Source of the DNA: Pseudomonadota bacterium | Lineage (GTDB): Bacteria; Pseudomonadota; Alphaproteobacteria; Rhizobiales; Rhizobiaceae | Direction: 5' to 3' | Assembly (NCBI GenBank): GCA_023404095.1 | Contig: JAEYDD010000042.1 | Location: forward strand, 1-64,000 | Length of the DNA stretch: 64,000 bases | Part shown: piece by piece, positions 1 through 10,490 of the stretch | How the letters are laid out: the number at the start of each line of letters is the position of its first letter | Numbering within the stretch: the first letter of the stretch is position 1 | Notes under the pieces: generated by a model | Told to the model about the DNA's origin: nothing | Seen by the model: the letters and a program-made list of their open reading frames with translations, nothing else | Databases searched by the model: none | Made by a program: the position numbers and the translations under genes

Positions 1-212
1 CCGAGAAGCACCACGAGTTCGTGGCGCTCGCCGAAGGGCTGCTGGAATACGAGACGCTGACCGGCGACGAGATCAAGGCGCTGATCCGCGGCGAGAAGCC
101 CGCCCGCGACCTCGGCGACGACAGCCCGCCGCACCGCGGCTCCGCCGTGCCGAAGGCCGGCCAGAAGAAGGGCGGCGAGGCGGAAGGCGGCCTGGAACCG
201 CAGCCGCAATAA
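1..212 (+). CDS. ftsH: ATP-dependent zinc metalloprotease FtsH, C-terminal end (partial)
   Basis: Reading frame open from base 3 and ending in TAA at 210-212; only about 69 residues are inside the window. The visible part contains EYETLTGDEIKALIRGEKP, which is the conserved end of the FtsH peptidase domain, followed by a hydrophilic Gly/Lys/Glu-rich tail typical of rhizobial FtsH. FtsH is an inner-membrane AAA protease that degrades membrane and regulatory proteins such as RpoH. The catalytic parts lie upstream of the window. It is followed at once by a strong terminator and then glmM, a common neighbour in alphaproteobacteria. Confidence 0.85.
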   Translation, partial: EKHHEFVALAEGLLEYETLTGDEIKALIRGEKPARDLGDDSPPHRGSAVPKAGQKKGGEAEGGLEPQPQ

Positions 213-227
213 CAAGCCTTTACGACA

Positions 228-269
228 AACGAAGAGGGCCGGCCGTTCATGCGGCCGGCCCTCTTCGTT
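228..269 (+). terminator. Intrinsic terminator after ftsH
   Basis: Perfect 18-bp inverted repeat (228-245 and 252-269) with a 6-base loop TTCATG. The 3' arm ends in CTCTTCGTT. It lies 15 bases after the ftsH stop, so it probably ends the ftsH transcript before glmM. Confidence 0.85.
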
Positions 270-424
270 CGAAATGGTAACGGGCTGTAACGGGCAAGAA
301 CCGAATTTCAGGTGCCCTGCCGCCCAATCTGTGGCAAACAGGCACGGAACGGGACATGCCGTTGCGGCAGGCAGCTTTCCCTGCCCTGCGCGCGCTGTCC
401 GAACCAGACATATCAGGAGCGCAT

Positions 425-1777
<1,353 letters not shown>

Positions 1778-1808
1778 CCGGGCGCAGAACCGAACAGGTT
1801 TTGAATGG

Positions 1809-1840
1809 GCTTCGCACTCTGTGCGAGGCTCTTTTGCTTT
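1809..1840 (+). terminator. Probable terminator after glmM
   Basis: A 9-bp stem with one G-T pair (1809-1817 with 1821-1829), a 3-base loop TCT, then a T-rich run TCTTTTGCTTT. It sits about 30 bases after the glmM stop. Confidence 0.55.
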
Positions 1841-2050
1841 CGAGGACTGCCGTTTTGAACGCGAATCACGGGCTGCAGCCGCCTGCCGGAGCAGGTGCGC
1901 GCCGTAAGTCTTACCGCAAGATTAACAACCAGAGTAAATAGTCGTAGTTAATTGCAACTTAACCTTTGCCGATCATTATCCATAGCCAATCGAGGATTTT
2001 GGCGCTGCGGGCTGCTGCAGCGCCGGTCAACATGACTATGGAGTCGGGCC

Positions 2051-2878
2051 ATGCGGAAGTATTTGAGTGGCGCCCTTGCAGCTCTGATTGCGAGCTCTTC
2101 GGCGTATGCGGCTGACGTTTATCAACCGGAACCGGCGCAGCCGGCGCCGGTGGAGGTTGCGCCCGTCTCAACAAGCGGCTGGTACCTGCGCGGTGACGTC
2201 GGCTATGGCTGGACGCATATGCGCGGCGCCAGCTACTACCAAGGCGGTCCCGGCGGCTACAAGGCGGACTTTGATGATACCGATCTCGACGGCGGCGTGG
2301 TGCTCGGCGGCGGTGTCGGCTACCAGTGGAACGACTATTTCCGGACGGACGTGACGCTCGATTATTTGTTCGACGGGGATTTCAACGGCTCCACCAGCGG
2401 CAGCTGCGGCGTTGCTGAAGACTGCGTTTCCACCGACCGCGCCTCGTGGTCGGCGCTCAGCCTGCTCGCCAACGCCTATGTCGACCTGGGCACCTACTAC
2501 GGCGTGACGCCCTATGTCGGCGCCGGTATCGGTGCGACCCGCGTCAACTGGGGCAATCTGCGCAACACCTCCTGCTCGGTCGACAATCCCGACGATTGCG
2601 ACGATAGCGTCAGTCACAACGGCAAGGACAGCTGGCGCTTCACCTACGCGCTGATGGCCGGTGCCTCCGTCGATCTGACCTGCAACTGGAAGGCCGATGC
2701 CGGCTACCGTTTCCGCCAGATCAGCGGCGGCGACATGTTCGGCTATGCGATGAACGGCGGCCCGGGCGAGGATGACGGCTTCTTCGTCCACGAAGCCCGC
2801 GTCGGTCTGCGCTACACCTTCAACACCTGCGAAGTGCCCTACGTCCCGCCACCGGTCGAGCCGGCGATCTACAAGTAA
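2051..2878 (+). CDS. Outer-membrane beta-barrel protein (Omp25/Omp31/RopB-like)
   Basis: 275 residues. The first 21 residues are a Sec signal peptide (MRKYLSGALAALIASSSAYA, then ADVYQPE). A Pro-rich linker follows, then GWYLRGDVGYGW, the opening strand of the small alphaproteobacterial porin-like barrels (OMP_b-brl superfamily). Later features include GYQWNDYFRTDVTLDY, TPYVGAGIGATRVNW and a C-terminal strand VGLRYTFNT, with many alternating aromatic/hydrophobic strands. It probably spans the outer membrane as an 8-stranded barrel. The next gene is a paralogue with the same motifs, so the pair arose by duplication. It has its own terminator, so it is likely transcribed alone. Confidence 0.85.
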   Translation: MRKYLSGALAALIASSSAYAADVYQPEPAQPAPVEVAPVSTSGWYLRGDVGYGWTHMRGASYYQGGPGGYKADFDDTDLDGGVVLGGGVGYQWNDYFRTDVTLDYLFDGDFNGSTSGSCGVAEDCVSTDRASWSALSLLANAYVDLGTYYGVTPYVGAGIGATRVNWGNLRNTSCSVDNPDDCDDSVSHNGKDSWRFTYALMAGASVDLTCNWKADAGYRFRQISGGDMFGYAMNGGPGEDDGFFVHEARVGLRYTFNTCEVPYVPPPVEPAIYK

Positions 2879-2901
2879 GTCCTTCGTCCGACGTTCCCTT
2901 G

Positions 2902-2936
2902 AGCAAGCCGCCCGGTGCCTCGCCGGGCGGCTTGCT
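2902..2936 (+). terminator. Terminator between the two omp genes
   Basis: Perfect 14-bp GC-rich stem (2902-2915 with 2923-2936) with a 7-base loop, 23 bases after the stop of the first omp gene. The T-run is weak (GCGTTGGG). Confidence 0.7.
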
Positions 2937-3066
2937 GCGTTGGGTACTGCGTCAACGGCGCAGGCGTCGTGGTTAACAAACATGCTTAACCGCGTCTTAA
3001 CTTCCCCTTGCGATACTGCCCTCAGTTAACCGGCCGCAATCCCGGCCGTCGTCATGGGGGCGAGAC

Positions 3067-3912
3067 ATGATCGTGCGAAAGACAATTCTCGGTGCCGCAT
3101 TCCTGGCCAGCCTGTCGGCCGGCACCGCATTCGCCGGCGGCGAACTTTATCCGGTCATCGAGGCACCCGAAGTCGACATGTCGACTGTTGCGGTCGCACA
3201 GGGCTGGTATATCCGCGGCGACCTCGGCTACGCCGCCTCGATCAAGGGCGGCGACGGTAGCTACAACTACATCGGCGAGGGCGGGGCGGACGAGAGCCGC
3301 GAGCGCTTCGATGACGCGCGCTTCTCCAAGCCGTTCTCCTACGGCGTCGGCATGGGCTACCAGTTCAACAACTTCGTGCGCACGGATCTCACGACGGACT
3401 TCTTCAATTCCAGCTTCGACGCCGATTCGTCGATCGGGCGCGCCTGCCCCGGCGAGAACGCGGGGACGGGCTGCGACTTCACCCATGACAGCGGCTTCAA
3501 CGCCATCAGCGTCATGGCCAACGGTTATATCGACCTCGGCACCTATGCCGGCTTCACACCCTACATCGGCGGTGGCGTCGGCGCGACCAACGTGCAGTGG
3601 GACGACCTGAAGACCCGGGCGACCTGCGTCGACGGCAGCAGCGTCTGCGGCAGTACAGAACAGGGCGGCACCGTCCGCAATCCCGGCGAAGAGAGCTGGC
3701 GCTTCACCTACGCGCTGATGGCCGGCGCCTCCTACGACCTGACCAACCGCATCAAGCTGGACATCGGCTACCGCTATTCCGACGTCGATGGCGGCAAGAT
3801 GTTCGGCTACAGCAGCGCCGAGAAGGCGCTGGGCGCCTCGGGCACCAAGGCGCGCGACGACGGCTTCCAGCGCCACGAGATCCGCGCCGGTATTCGCGTG
3901 ACGACCTGGTAG
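3067..3912 (+). CDS. Outer-membrane beta-barrel protein, second paralogue
   Basis: 281 residues. The signal peptide MIVRKTILGAAFLASLSAGTAFA is cleaved before GGELYP. GWYIRGDLGYAA matches the GWYLRGDVGYGW strand of the upstream gene. Shared blocks are GYQFNNFVRTDLTTDF, NGYIDLGTYAGFTPYIGGGVGATNVQW and SWRFTYALMAGASYDLTN. It ends with HEIRAGIRVTTW, an outer-membrane terminal strand. A GGGGGCGAG ribosome site (3056-3064) supports this start. It is an Omp25/31 family surface protein with probable structural or lipid-tethering roles; substrate specificity cannot be read. Confidence 0.85.
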   Translation: MIVRKTILGAAFLASLSAGTAFAGGELYPVIEAPEVDMSTVAVAQGWYIRGDLGYAASIKGGDGSYNYIGEGGADESRERFDDARFSKPFSYGVGMGYQFNNFVRTDLTTDFFNSSFDADSSIGRACPGENAGTGCDFTHDSGFNAISVMANGYIDLGTYAGFTPYIGGGVGATNVQWDDLKTRATCVDGSSVCGSTEQGGTVRNPGEESWRFTYALMAGASYDLTNRIKLDIGYRYSDVDGGKMFGYSSAEKALGASGTKARDDGFQRHEIRAGIRVTTW

Positions 3913-4052
3913 GACCAGGATCGCCGAAAGCTCTTTGAGGGCTCCATGTCTCCGGTTGGGCGATGAAGCGTCCGGGCGGACAATGCGGCAGCGCCGCCGT
4001 CACGTGCCAGCGCAACAGACGTTTCTGTTTCTTCAAAGCAATGCCATCACCA

Positions 4053-4165
4053 CCGTCATGCCGGACTTGATCCGGCATCCAGCCGCGCAAGTCTTTGCGC
4101 GATAGAGCACATTGCGCGTCGCCGACGCGACGCTGCCGGATCCCGGATCAAGTCCGGGATGACGG
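4053..4165. repeat. Palindromic intergenic repeat element
   Basis: The 468-base gap between the second omp gene and serC holds two 23-base inverted arms (4053-4075 and 4143-4165) that are complementary at 22 of 23 positions. Each arm contains an inner palindrome of the form CCGGA-N5-TCCGG. The sequence CCGTCATGCCGGACTTGATC is a form often seen in intergenic repeats of Rhizobiales. No open frame in the gap looks coding. Confidence 0.75.
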
Positions 4166-4380
4166 AGAAAAATGATGGTGGCCTGCTAGGGCAACCGTTC
4201 CGACCGCTAGCCTCAGGGCACCTGTTCTCCAAAGGACAAGCGCACACGATCATCCCCACTGCGCCCAAAATTTTCCCCGGCGCGACATATCCGGCTTGAC
4301 TTCGTTTCGACGCTCCCATATCAGCAGCGGCGGGACACCCTTCCCCAACGAAGGGCTTTCTATCTGGAAGGATAGCCAAC

Positions 4381-5559
4381 ATGACGAAGACCGTCACCGC
4401 GCCGGACGTGCGTCCGAACAATACCCATTTCTCTTCTGGCCCATGCTCGAAGCGTCCCGGTTGGTCGCTCGAAGCCCTTGCTGATGCCCCGCTCGGTCGC
4501 TCGCACCGCGCCAAGGTCGGCAAGGCCAAGCTCAAGCAGGCCATCGATCTCACCCGCGAAATTCTGGATGTGCCCGCGGACTACCGCATCGGCATCGTGC
4601 CCGCCTCCGATACCGGCGCCGTCGAAATGGCGTTGTGGTCGCTGCTCGGTGAGCGCGGCGTCGACATGCTCGCCTGGGAAAGCTTCGGCGCCGGCTGGGT
4701 CACTGACGTGGTCAAGCAGCTCAAGCTCGACGCCCGCAAATTCGAAGCGGCCTATGGCGAACTTCCCGACCTTTCCGCCGTCGATTTCGACCGCGACGTG
4801 GTCTTCACCTGGAACGGCACCACCTCCGGCGTGCGCGTTCCCAATGCCGACTTCATCCCCGCCGACCGCAAGGGCCTGACGATCTGCGACGCGACGTCTG
4901 CCGCCTTCGCGCAGAACCTGGACTTTGCCAAGCTCGACGTCGTCACCTTCTCCTGGCAGAAGGTGCTGGGCGGCGAGGGCGGTCACGGTGTCCTGATCCT
5001 GTCCCCGCGGGCCGTCGCCCGCCTGGAGAGCTACGTGCCGGCCTGGCCGCTGCCGAAGATCTTCCGCATGACCAAGGGCGGAAAGCTGATCGAGGGCATC
5101 TTCACCGGCGAGACGATCAATACGCCGTCGATGCTCTGCGTCGAGGACTACATCGACGCGCTGCAGTGGGCGAAGTCCGTCGGTGGCCTGAAGGGCCTGA
5201 TGGCGCGCGCCGACGCCAATGCAGAGGTGATCTTCGACTTCGTCGAGAAGAACGACTGGATCGCAAACCTCGCAAAGGACAAGGCCAACCGCTCCAACAC
5301 CTCGGTCTGCCTGACGATCGCCGACAAGGACGTTCTCGCACTCGACTCCGACGCGCAGGCTGCCTTTGCCAAGGGCATGGTGGCGCTTCTCGAGAAGGAA
5401 GGCGTCGCTTATGACATCGGCGCCTACCGCGATGCGCCGTCCGGCCTTCGCATCTGGGCCGGTGCCACGATCGACACCGCCGACATGCAGGCGCTGATGC
5501 CCTGGCTGACCTGGGCCTATCAGACCCAGAAGGCGACGCTTTCGAAGGCTGCGGCCTGA
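4381..5559 (+). CDS. serC: Phosphoserine aminotransferase SerC
   Basis: 392 residues. It makes 3-phosphoserine from 3-phosphohydroxypyruvate using glutamate and PLP. It starts with RPNNTHFSSGPCSKRPGW, the marker of the alphaproteobacterial/archaeal-type SerC. The PLP-binding lysine is in TFSWQKVLGGEGGHG (Lys194). DATSAAFAQNLDF supplies the Asp that contacts the PLP ring nitrogen. A GGAAGG site lies 10-16 bases before the ATG. serA follows 87 bases downstream on the same strand, giving a two-gene serine biosynthesis unit. Confidence 0.95.
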   Translation: MTKTVTAPDVRPNNTHFSSGPCSKRPGWSLEALADAPLGRSHRAKVGKAKLKQAIDLTREILDVPADYRIGIVPASDTGAVEMALWSLLGERGVDMLAWESFGAGWVTDVVKQLKLDARKFEAAYGELPDLSAVDFDRDVVFTWNGTTSGVRVPNADFIPADRKGLTICDATSAAFAQNLDFAKLDVVTFSWQKVLGGEGGHGVLILSPRAVARLESYVPAWPLPKIFRMTKGGKLIEGIFTGETINTPSMLCVEDYIDALQWAKSVGGLKGLMARADANAEVIFDFVEKNDWIANLAKDKANRSNTSVCLTIADKDVLALDSDAQAAFAKGMVALLEKEGVAYDIGAYRDAPSGLRIWAGATIDTADMQALMPWLTWAYQTQKATLSKAAA

Positions 5560-5646
5560 CCCTTGCGTGACTTGCCTCGCCTCCTGAGAGGCGAGGCCCC
5601 AATCCGCATTCCCGTTCCAGATCCGATCTTTCAAGGAGGCCCCCCC

Positions 5647-7242
5647 ATGGCACCTCGCGTTCTCGTATCCGACGAATTGTCGGAAACCGCCGTCCAGATC
5701 TTCCGCGACCGCGGCGTCGAAGTCGATTTCCAGCCGCAACTCGGCAAGGACAAGGAAAAGCTTGCTGAGATCATTGGCAATTACGACGGCCTTGCGATCC
5801 GCTCCGCCACCAAGGCGACGGAAAAGCTGATCGCGGCTGCGACCAACCTGAAGGTGATCGGCCGCGCCGGCATCGGTGTCGACAATGTCGACATCCCGGC
5901 TGCCTCGCGCCGCGGCATCATCGTCATGAACACGCCGTTCGGCAACTCGATCACCACTGCCGAACACGCGATCGCCCTGATGTTCGCCGTCGCCCGCCAG
6001 CTGCCCGCCGCCGACGCCTCAACCCAGGCCGGCAAGTGGGAGAAGTCGAAGTTCATGGGCGTCGAAATCACCGGCAAGACGCTCGGCGTGATCGGCGCCG
6101 GCAATATCGGCGGCATCGTCTGCAAGAAGGCGATCGGGCTGGGCATGCATGTTCTCGCCTACGATCCGTTCCTGTCGAAGGAGCGCGCCGAGGAAATGGG
6201 CGTGACGAAGGTCGAGCTCGACGAGCTTCTGGCCCAGGCCGATTTCATTACCCTGCACGTTCCGATGACCGACAAGACGCGCGGCATCCTCAATGCCGAG
6301 GCGATCGCCAAGACCAAGAAGGGCGTGCGGATCATCAACTGCGCCCGCGGCGGCCTTGTCGACGAAAAGGCGCTGGCCGATGCCCTGAAGTCGGGTCATG
6401 TCGCCGGTGCCGGCTTCGACGTGTTCGAGGTGGAGCCCGCCACCGAAAGCCCGCTGTTCGGCCTGCCGAACGTCGTCTGCACGCCGCACCTCGGCGCGTC
6501 CACGACGGAAGCTCAGGAGAACGTCGCCCTGCAGGTGGCCGAGCAGATGTCGGACTACCTCGTCAAGGGTGCCGTTTCCAACGCCATCAACATGCCCTCG
6601 ATCACCGCCGAGGAAGCGCCGATCCTGAAGCCGTTCATCCGGCTGGCCGACGTCCTCGGCGCCTTCGTCGGCCAGGTTACCGAAAGCGCGATCAAGGAAA
6701 TCGAGATCCTCTACGATGGCCAGACCGCGTCGATGAACACCAAGGCGCTGACGAGCGCGGTGCTCGCCGGTCTGATCCGCCCGCAGGTGGCCGACGTCAA
6801 CATGGTCTCGGCACCGATCATGATCAAGGAAAAGGGCATCATCCTTTCCGAGGTCAAGCGCGACAAGTCGGGCGTGTTCGACGGTTACATCAAGCTGACG
6901 GTCAAGACCGGGAACCAGACGCGTTCGATCGCCGGCACGGTCTTCTCGGATGGCAAGCCGCGCTTCATCCAGATCAAGGGCATCAACCTCGACGCGGACG
7001 TCGGCAGCCACATGGTCTACCTGACCAACACCGACGTTCCCGGCATGATCGGCTTCATTGGAACGACGCTGGGTGCGGCGAACGTCAACATTGCCAACTT
7101 CCAGCTGGGCCGTGAAAAGGAAGGCGGCGACGCGATTGCGCTGCTCTATGTCGACGGTCCCGTATCCGAGGAGGTGCTCGACAAGCTGCGCGCCAATCCG
7201 GCGATCCGCCAGGCCAAGCCGCTGGTGTTCAACGTCGACTGA
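5647..7242 (+). CDS. serA: D-3-phosphoglycerate dehydrogenase SerA
   Basis: 531 residues, the long form with a C-terminal ACT domain. It oxidises 3-phosphoglycerate to 3-phosphohydroxypyruvate with NAD+, the first step of serine synthesis. The NAD-binding motif is GVIGAGNIGG (about residues 151-160). The catalytic region has INCARGGLVDE and TPHLGASTTEAQ, with the catalytic His in the latter. The C-terminal part (NTDVPGMIGFIGTTLG) is an ACT domain for serine feedback. The start at 5647 follows AAGGAGG at 5633-5639; an earlier in-frame codon at 5563 lacks both a ribosome site and family homology. Confidence 0.96.
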   Translation: MAPRVLVSDELSETAVQIFRDRGVEVDFQPQLGKDKEKLAEIIGNYDGLAIRSATKATEKLIAAATNLKVIGRAGIGVDNVDIPAASRRGIIVMNTPFGNSITTAEHAIALMFAVARQLPAADASTQAGKWEKSKFMGVEITGKTLGVIGAGNIGGIVCKKAIGLGMHVLAYDPFLSKERAEEMGVTKVELDELLAQADFITLHVPMTDKTRGILNAEAIAKTKKGVRIINCARGGLVDEKALADALKSGHVAGAGFDVFEVEPATESPLFGLPNVVCTPHLGASTTEAQENVALQVAEQMSDYLVKGAVSNAINMPSITAEEAPILKPFIRLADVLGAFVGQVTESAIKEIEILYDGQTASMNTKALTSAVLAGLIRPQVADVNMVSAPIMIKEKGIILSEVKRDKSGVFDGYIKLTVKTGNQTRSIAGTVFSDGKPRFIQIKGINLDADVGSHMVYLTNTDVPGMIGFIGTTLGAANVNIANFQLGREKEGGDAIALLYVDGPVSEEVLDKLRANPAIRQAKPLVFNVD

Positions 7243-7270
7243 TTTTCGTCTCCTCCCCAGACGAACACAG

Positions 7271-7302
7271 AGGCCCGCGCCGGAGCGATCCGGGGCGGGC
7301 CT
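7271..7302 (+). terminator. Terminator after serA
   Basis: A 13-bp GC-rich stem with one mismatch (7271-7283 with 7290-7302) and a 6-base loop, 28 bases after the serA stop. Only a short TT follows it. It may also serve the convergent gene that ends at 7474. Confidence 0.6.
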
Positions 7303-7473
7303 TCTGCATGAAGGGATCGGGTGATTGGGGCAGGGCCGGTGGAGATGCGGCTATGCAAACTTGCGCACAGCGGGGCGGGATGGGTTGAAATTGCTCCTCA
7401 TCCGCCTGCCGGCACCGGCGCGCGAAATGCGCTTTACAGATCTGCCGCCCCGCAATCGCAGGTGCCGTCAATG

Positions 7474-7893
7474 TCAGATGGCGTCCGCGCCAACGGCCTT
7501 CAGCGCCGCACGCGCGACTTCGAAATCCTGGTCGCCTGTGCCGGAACCGACGCCGATGGCGCCGGCGAGCTTGCCACCGAAGCGGATCGGCAGGCCGCCG
7601 GGAAGGTGGGTGACGCCGCCCTGGGAGGCGATGCCGGCGGCGACGCCGAACTCGACCGGCATGGCGCCTGTGGCGTTGTTGATCGAGGCGGCGGTACGCG
7701 CCTTCGAGCGAGCGGTGTGCATGCTGAGATATTTGGCGCCGTCCATGCGGATGCTGGCGATCGTCTCGCCGCTCGCATCGACGATGAAGATGCACTGAGG
7801 CACGCCGATCTGTTCGGCATGCGCGACTGCTGCGACAAGCATGTCCAGTGCGCCCTTGTGGCTAAGCGTGATCGTTTCTCTGTAGCTGGTCAT
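7474..7893 (-). CDS. GlcG/HbpS-like (DUF336) protein
   Basis: 139 residues. It contains AHAEQIGVPQCIFIVDASG, NNATGAMPVEFGVAAGIASQ and a C-terminal GAIGVGSGTGDQDFEVARAA, the DUF336 fold of GlcG, HbpS and PduO C-terminal domains. Members bind haem or corrinoid cofactors or act in redox sensing; the exact role cannot be read here. It starts at 7893, where AGGAG lies 7-11 bases upstream on the minus strand. Longer in-frame extensions upstream overlap non-coding sequence and are not used. It converges with serA. Confidence 0.8.
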   Translation of the reverse strand: MTSYRETITLSHKGALDMLVAAVAHAEQIGVPQCIFIVDASGETIASIRMDGAKYLSMHTARSKARTAASINNATGAMPVEFGVAAGIASQGGVTHLPGGLPIRFGGKLAGAIGVGSGTGDQDFEVARAALKAVGADAI

Positions 7894-8011
7894 GGCGGTC
7901 TCCTGTTCTCTAATCTCCAGAATACCGTGCGGGTCTGCAAAGCGGCACGGCGCAGAATGCACAATGACCTTTGCCGGGCTGGAACAAATGGTCGGGCCAG
8001 GGCGCCCCTTG

Positions 8012-8926
8012 CTATCTGTTCTCGCCTCGGCTCTCACCCTGCTTGGGCCGGCCGATCTCGGCAATGGCGATGCCGCCAAGCACCAGCAGCAGTGCCACGA
8101 AGTGGAAAAGGTGGAAGTCTTCGCCGATGAGGACGACGGAGAGAAGCGTACCGAAGACGGGGATCGCATTGATGAAAAGGCCAGCGCGGTTCGGCCCGAT
8201 CATCTCCACGCCGCGAACATAGAGCACCTGCGACATCAGCGAGGGGAAAATCCCGGCATAGAGGACGATGATCCAGCCGAGGCCGTCCGGCGCGATGGCG
8301 TGGCCCGAGCCGATCTCCCACCACAGCAGCGGCAGCGAGCTTAGCAGGGCGCCGAAGGCGGGGGCTGCGATGAAGCTCTGCCAATGCAGCGTCGGCTTCC
8401 AGCGCAGCGACACCGTATAGCCGGCATAGACGAGACAGGCGAAAAGCATGAGCACGTCGCCGAAATTGAATTCCAGCTGCATCAGGGTCGCGAAGTTGCC
8501 ATGCGCGGCAGTGACGAGCACGCCGATGAGCGTGACCGAAAACCCGATGATCTGCGCCGGCGAGGCCTGGATACGAAAGAGCAGGAAGTTCATCACGAAG
8601 ATGAGCATGGGGATGCCGGCCTGGACAATGACGGCGTTGATGGCGCTGGTATAGTTCAGCGCCGAGTAAAGCAGGGCATTGAAGAGCGTGAAGCCGAAAG
8701 CGCCGTAGAGAAAGAGCTGAAGCCAGTGCTGCTTGATCTTCGGCCAGTCGCGGCGGATCTGCGGGGTCATGAACGCAAGAATGACGCAAAGGGCGACTAC
8801 CCAGCGTAGCGTCGTCAGCATCATCGGGCTGACGTGGCCGACGGCGATCTTGCCGGCAACGGAATTCGCGCCCCAGAAGAGCGAGGTGATGCTGAGATAG
8901 GCGTAAGCTTTTCGGTTCAGATGCAT
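8012..8926 (-). CDS. EamA/DMT-family transporter
   Basis: 304 residues and almost entirely hydrophobic, with about ten predicted membrane helices in two EamA repeats. The N-terminal half begins ITSLFWGANSVAGKIAVGHV, a typical drug/metabolite transporter first helix. The second repeat contains LVYAGYTVSLRW and ends VFGTLLSVVLIGEDFHLFHF. The substrate is unknown; relatives export amino acids or metabolites. The start at 8926 is chosen because the first helix begins directly after it; the 26-residue upstream extension is not hydrophobic in the usual way. It diverges from purA. Confidence 0.85.
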   Translation of the reverse strand: MHLNRKAYAYLSITSLFWGANSVAGKIAVGHVSPMMLTTLRWVVALCVILAFMTPQIRRDWPKIKQHWLQLFLYGAFGFTLFNALLYSALNYTSAINAVIVQAGIPMLIFVMNFLLFRIQASPAQIIGFSVTLIGVLVTAAHGNFATLMQLEFNFGDVLMLFACLVYAGYTVSLRWKPTLHWQSFIAAPAFGALLSSLPLLWWEIGSGHAIAPDGLGWIIVLYAGIFPSLMSQVLYVRGVEMIGPNRAGLFINAIPVFGTLLSVVLIGEDFHLFHFVALLLVLGGIAIAEIGRPKQGESRGENR

Positions 8927-9115
8927 CTTGCGGGAAGCGTTGAGGACGGGCGGAGCTTGAGGCAAGCGCAGGAATAGGCCGAAATCACCGCAAACGCCAT
9001 GCAAAAAGCAGGTCGCGGCGGTACAACAGGGTCGCTTTCGCCGAAACTACACAGTATAGATGCGCGGGTTTTCACAGTGCGTGCCATGCCGTGCGCAAGA
9101 AGCAGGAAAGACGAA

Positions 9116-10420
9116 ATGACCAATGTCGTGGTGATCGGTTCCCAGTGGGGTGATGAAGGCAAGGGCAAGATTGTCGACTGGCTTTCGGAGCGCGCCGACA
9201 TCGTCGTCCGTTTCCAGGGTGGTCACAATGCCGGCCATACCCTGGTGATCGACGGGACCAGCTACAAGCTGTCGCTTCTTCCCTCCGGCGTGGTTCGTCC
9301 CGGCAAGATGGCCGTCATCGGCAACGGCGTCGTCGTCGATCCGCACGCGCTCTGCGCGGAGATCGACAAGCTGGCGGGGCAGGGGGTGACGATCACCCCC
9401 GACAACCTGCGCATCGCCGACAACGCCACCCTCATCCTGTCGCTCCATCGCGAGCTGGACGGGATCCGCGAGGATGCGGCGGGGAAGTCCAACGGCGGCA
9501 TCAAGATCGGTACCACGCGCCGCGGCATCGGCCCGGCCTATGAGGACAAGGTCGGCCGGCGCGCTATCCGCGTGATGGATCTCGCCGATACCGACACGCT
9601 CTCAGCCAAGGTCGAACGGCTGCTGACCCACCACAATGCCTTGCGGCGCGGCCTCGGCGAACCGGAGATCAGCCACGACGCGATCATGCAGGAACTCACT
9701 TCGGTTGCAGCCCGTGTCCTGCCGTTCCGCGATACCGTCTGGCTGATGCTCGACCGCGAGCGCCGGCGCGGCGCGCGCATTCTATTCGAAGGCGCGCAGG
9801 GTTCGCTGCTGGACATCGATCACGGCACCTATCCCTACGTCACCTCGTCCAACACCGTCGCCGGACAGGCGGCTGCCGGTTCGGGCATGGGGCCGGGATC
9901 GCTGGGCTACATCCTCGGAATCACCAAGGCCTATACGACCCGCGTCGGCGAAGGGCCGTTCCCGACCGAACTGACGGACGAGATCGGCCAGTTCCTCGGC
10001 GAACGTGGCCATGAGTTCGGCACGGTCACGGGGCGCAAGCGCCGCTGCGGCTGGTTCGACGCGGCACTTGTGCGCCAGTCGGTCGCGACCAACGGCATCA
10101 CCGGCATCGCGCTGACCAAGCTCGACGTTCTCGACGGGCTCGACGAGCTGAAGATCTGCGTCGGCTACACGCTCGACGGCGAGGAGATCGACCACCTGCC
10201 CGCAAGCCAGGGCCAGCAGGCCCGCGTCGTGCCGAAGTACATTACCCTGGAAGGCTGGAAGGAATCGACGGTGGGCGCCCGGAAGTGGGCCGATTTGCCG
10301 GCGCAGGCCATCAAGTATGTCCGCCAGGTCGAAGAGCTGATCGGCGCGCCGGTCGCGCTGCTATCGACGAGCCCAGAGCGCGACGATACCATACTTGTGA
10401 CCGATCCCTTCGAGGACTAA
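9116..10420 (+). CDS. purA: Adenylosuccinate synthetase PurA
   Basis: 434 residues. It joins IMP and aspartate using GTP to give adenylosuccinate in AMP synthesis. It starts MTNVVVIGSQWGDEGKGKIVDW, which holds the GTP-binding P-loop with the catalytic Asp, followed by FQGGHNAGHT with the catalytic His. QGSLLDIDHGTYPYVTSSN and TGRKRRCGWFD are further family signatures. AGGAAAG at 9104-9110 supports the ATG at 9116, so the longer in-frame extension from 8999 is rejected. Confidence 0.97.
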   Translation: MTNVVVIGSQWGDEGKGKIVDWLSERADIVVRFQGGHNAGHTLVIDGTSYKLSLLPSGVVRPGKMAVIGNGVVVDPHALCAEIDKLAGQGVTITPDNLRIADNATLILSLHRELDGIREDAAGKSNGGIKIGTTRRGIGPAYEDKVGRRAIRVMDLADTDTLSAKVERLLTHHNALRRGLGEPEISHDAIMQELTSVAARVLPFRDTVWLMLDRERRRGARILFEGAQGSLLDIDHGTYPYVTSSNTVAGQAAAGSGMGPGSLGYILGITKAYTTRVGEGPFPTELTDEIGQFLGERGHEFGTVTGRKRRCGWFDAALVRQSVATNGITGIALTKLDVLDGLDELKICVGYTLDGEEIDHLPASQGQQARVVPKYITLEGWKESTVGARKWADLPAQAIKYVRQVEELIGAPVALLSTSPERDDTILVTDPFED

Positions 10421-10490
10421 GATTTGATTTGACACTTCTTCCGGACCGGATTCGCGACCATATAAGGCCGGAGATCACGAGAAAGTTCTT

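Noticed and set aside
4360..5967. 535-codon minus-strand frame across serC and serA
   Set aside because: Both genes are certain on the other strand, so this is a shadow.
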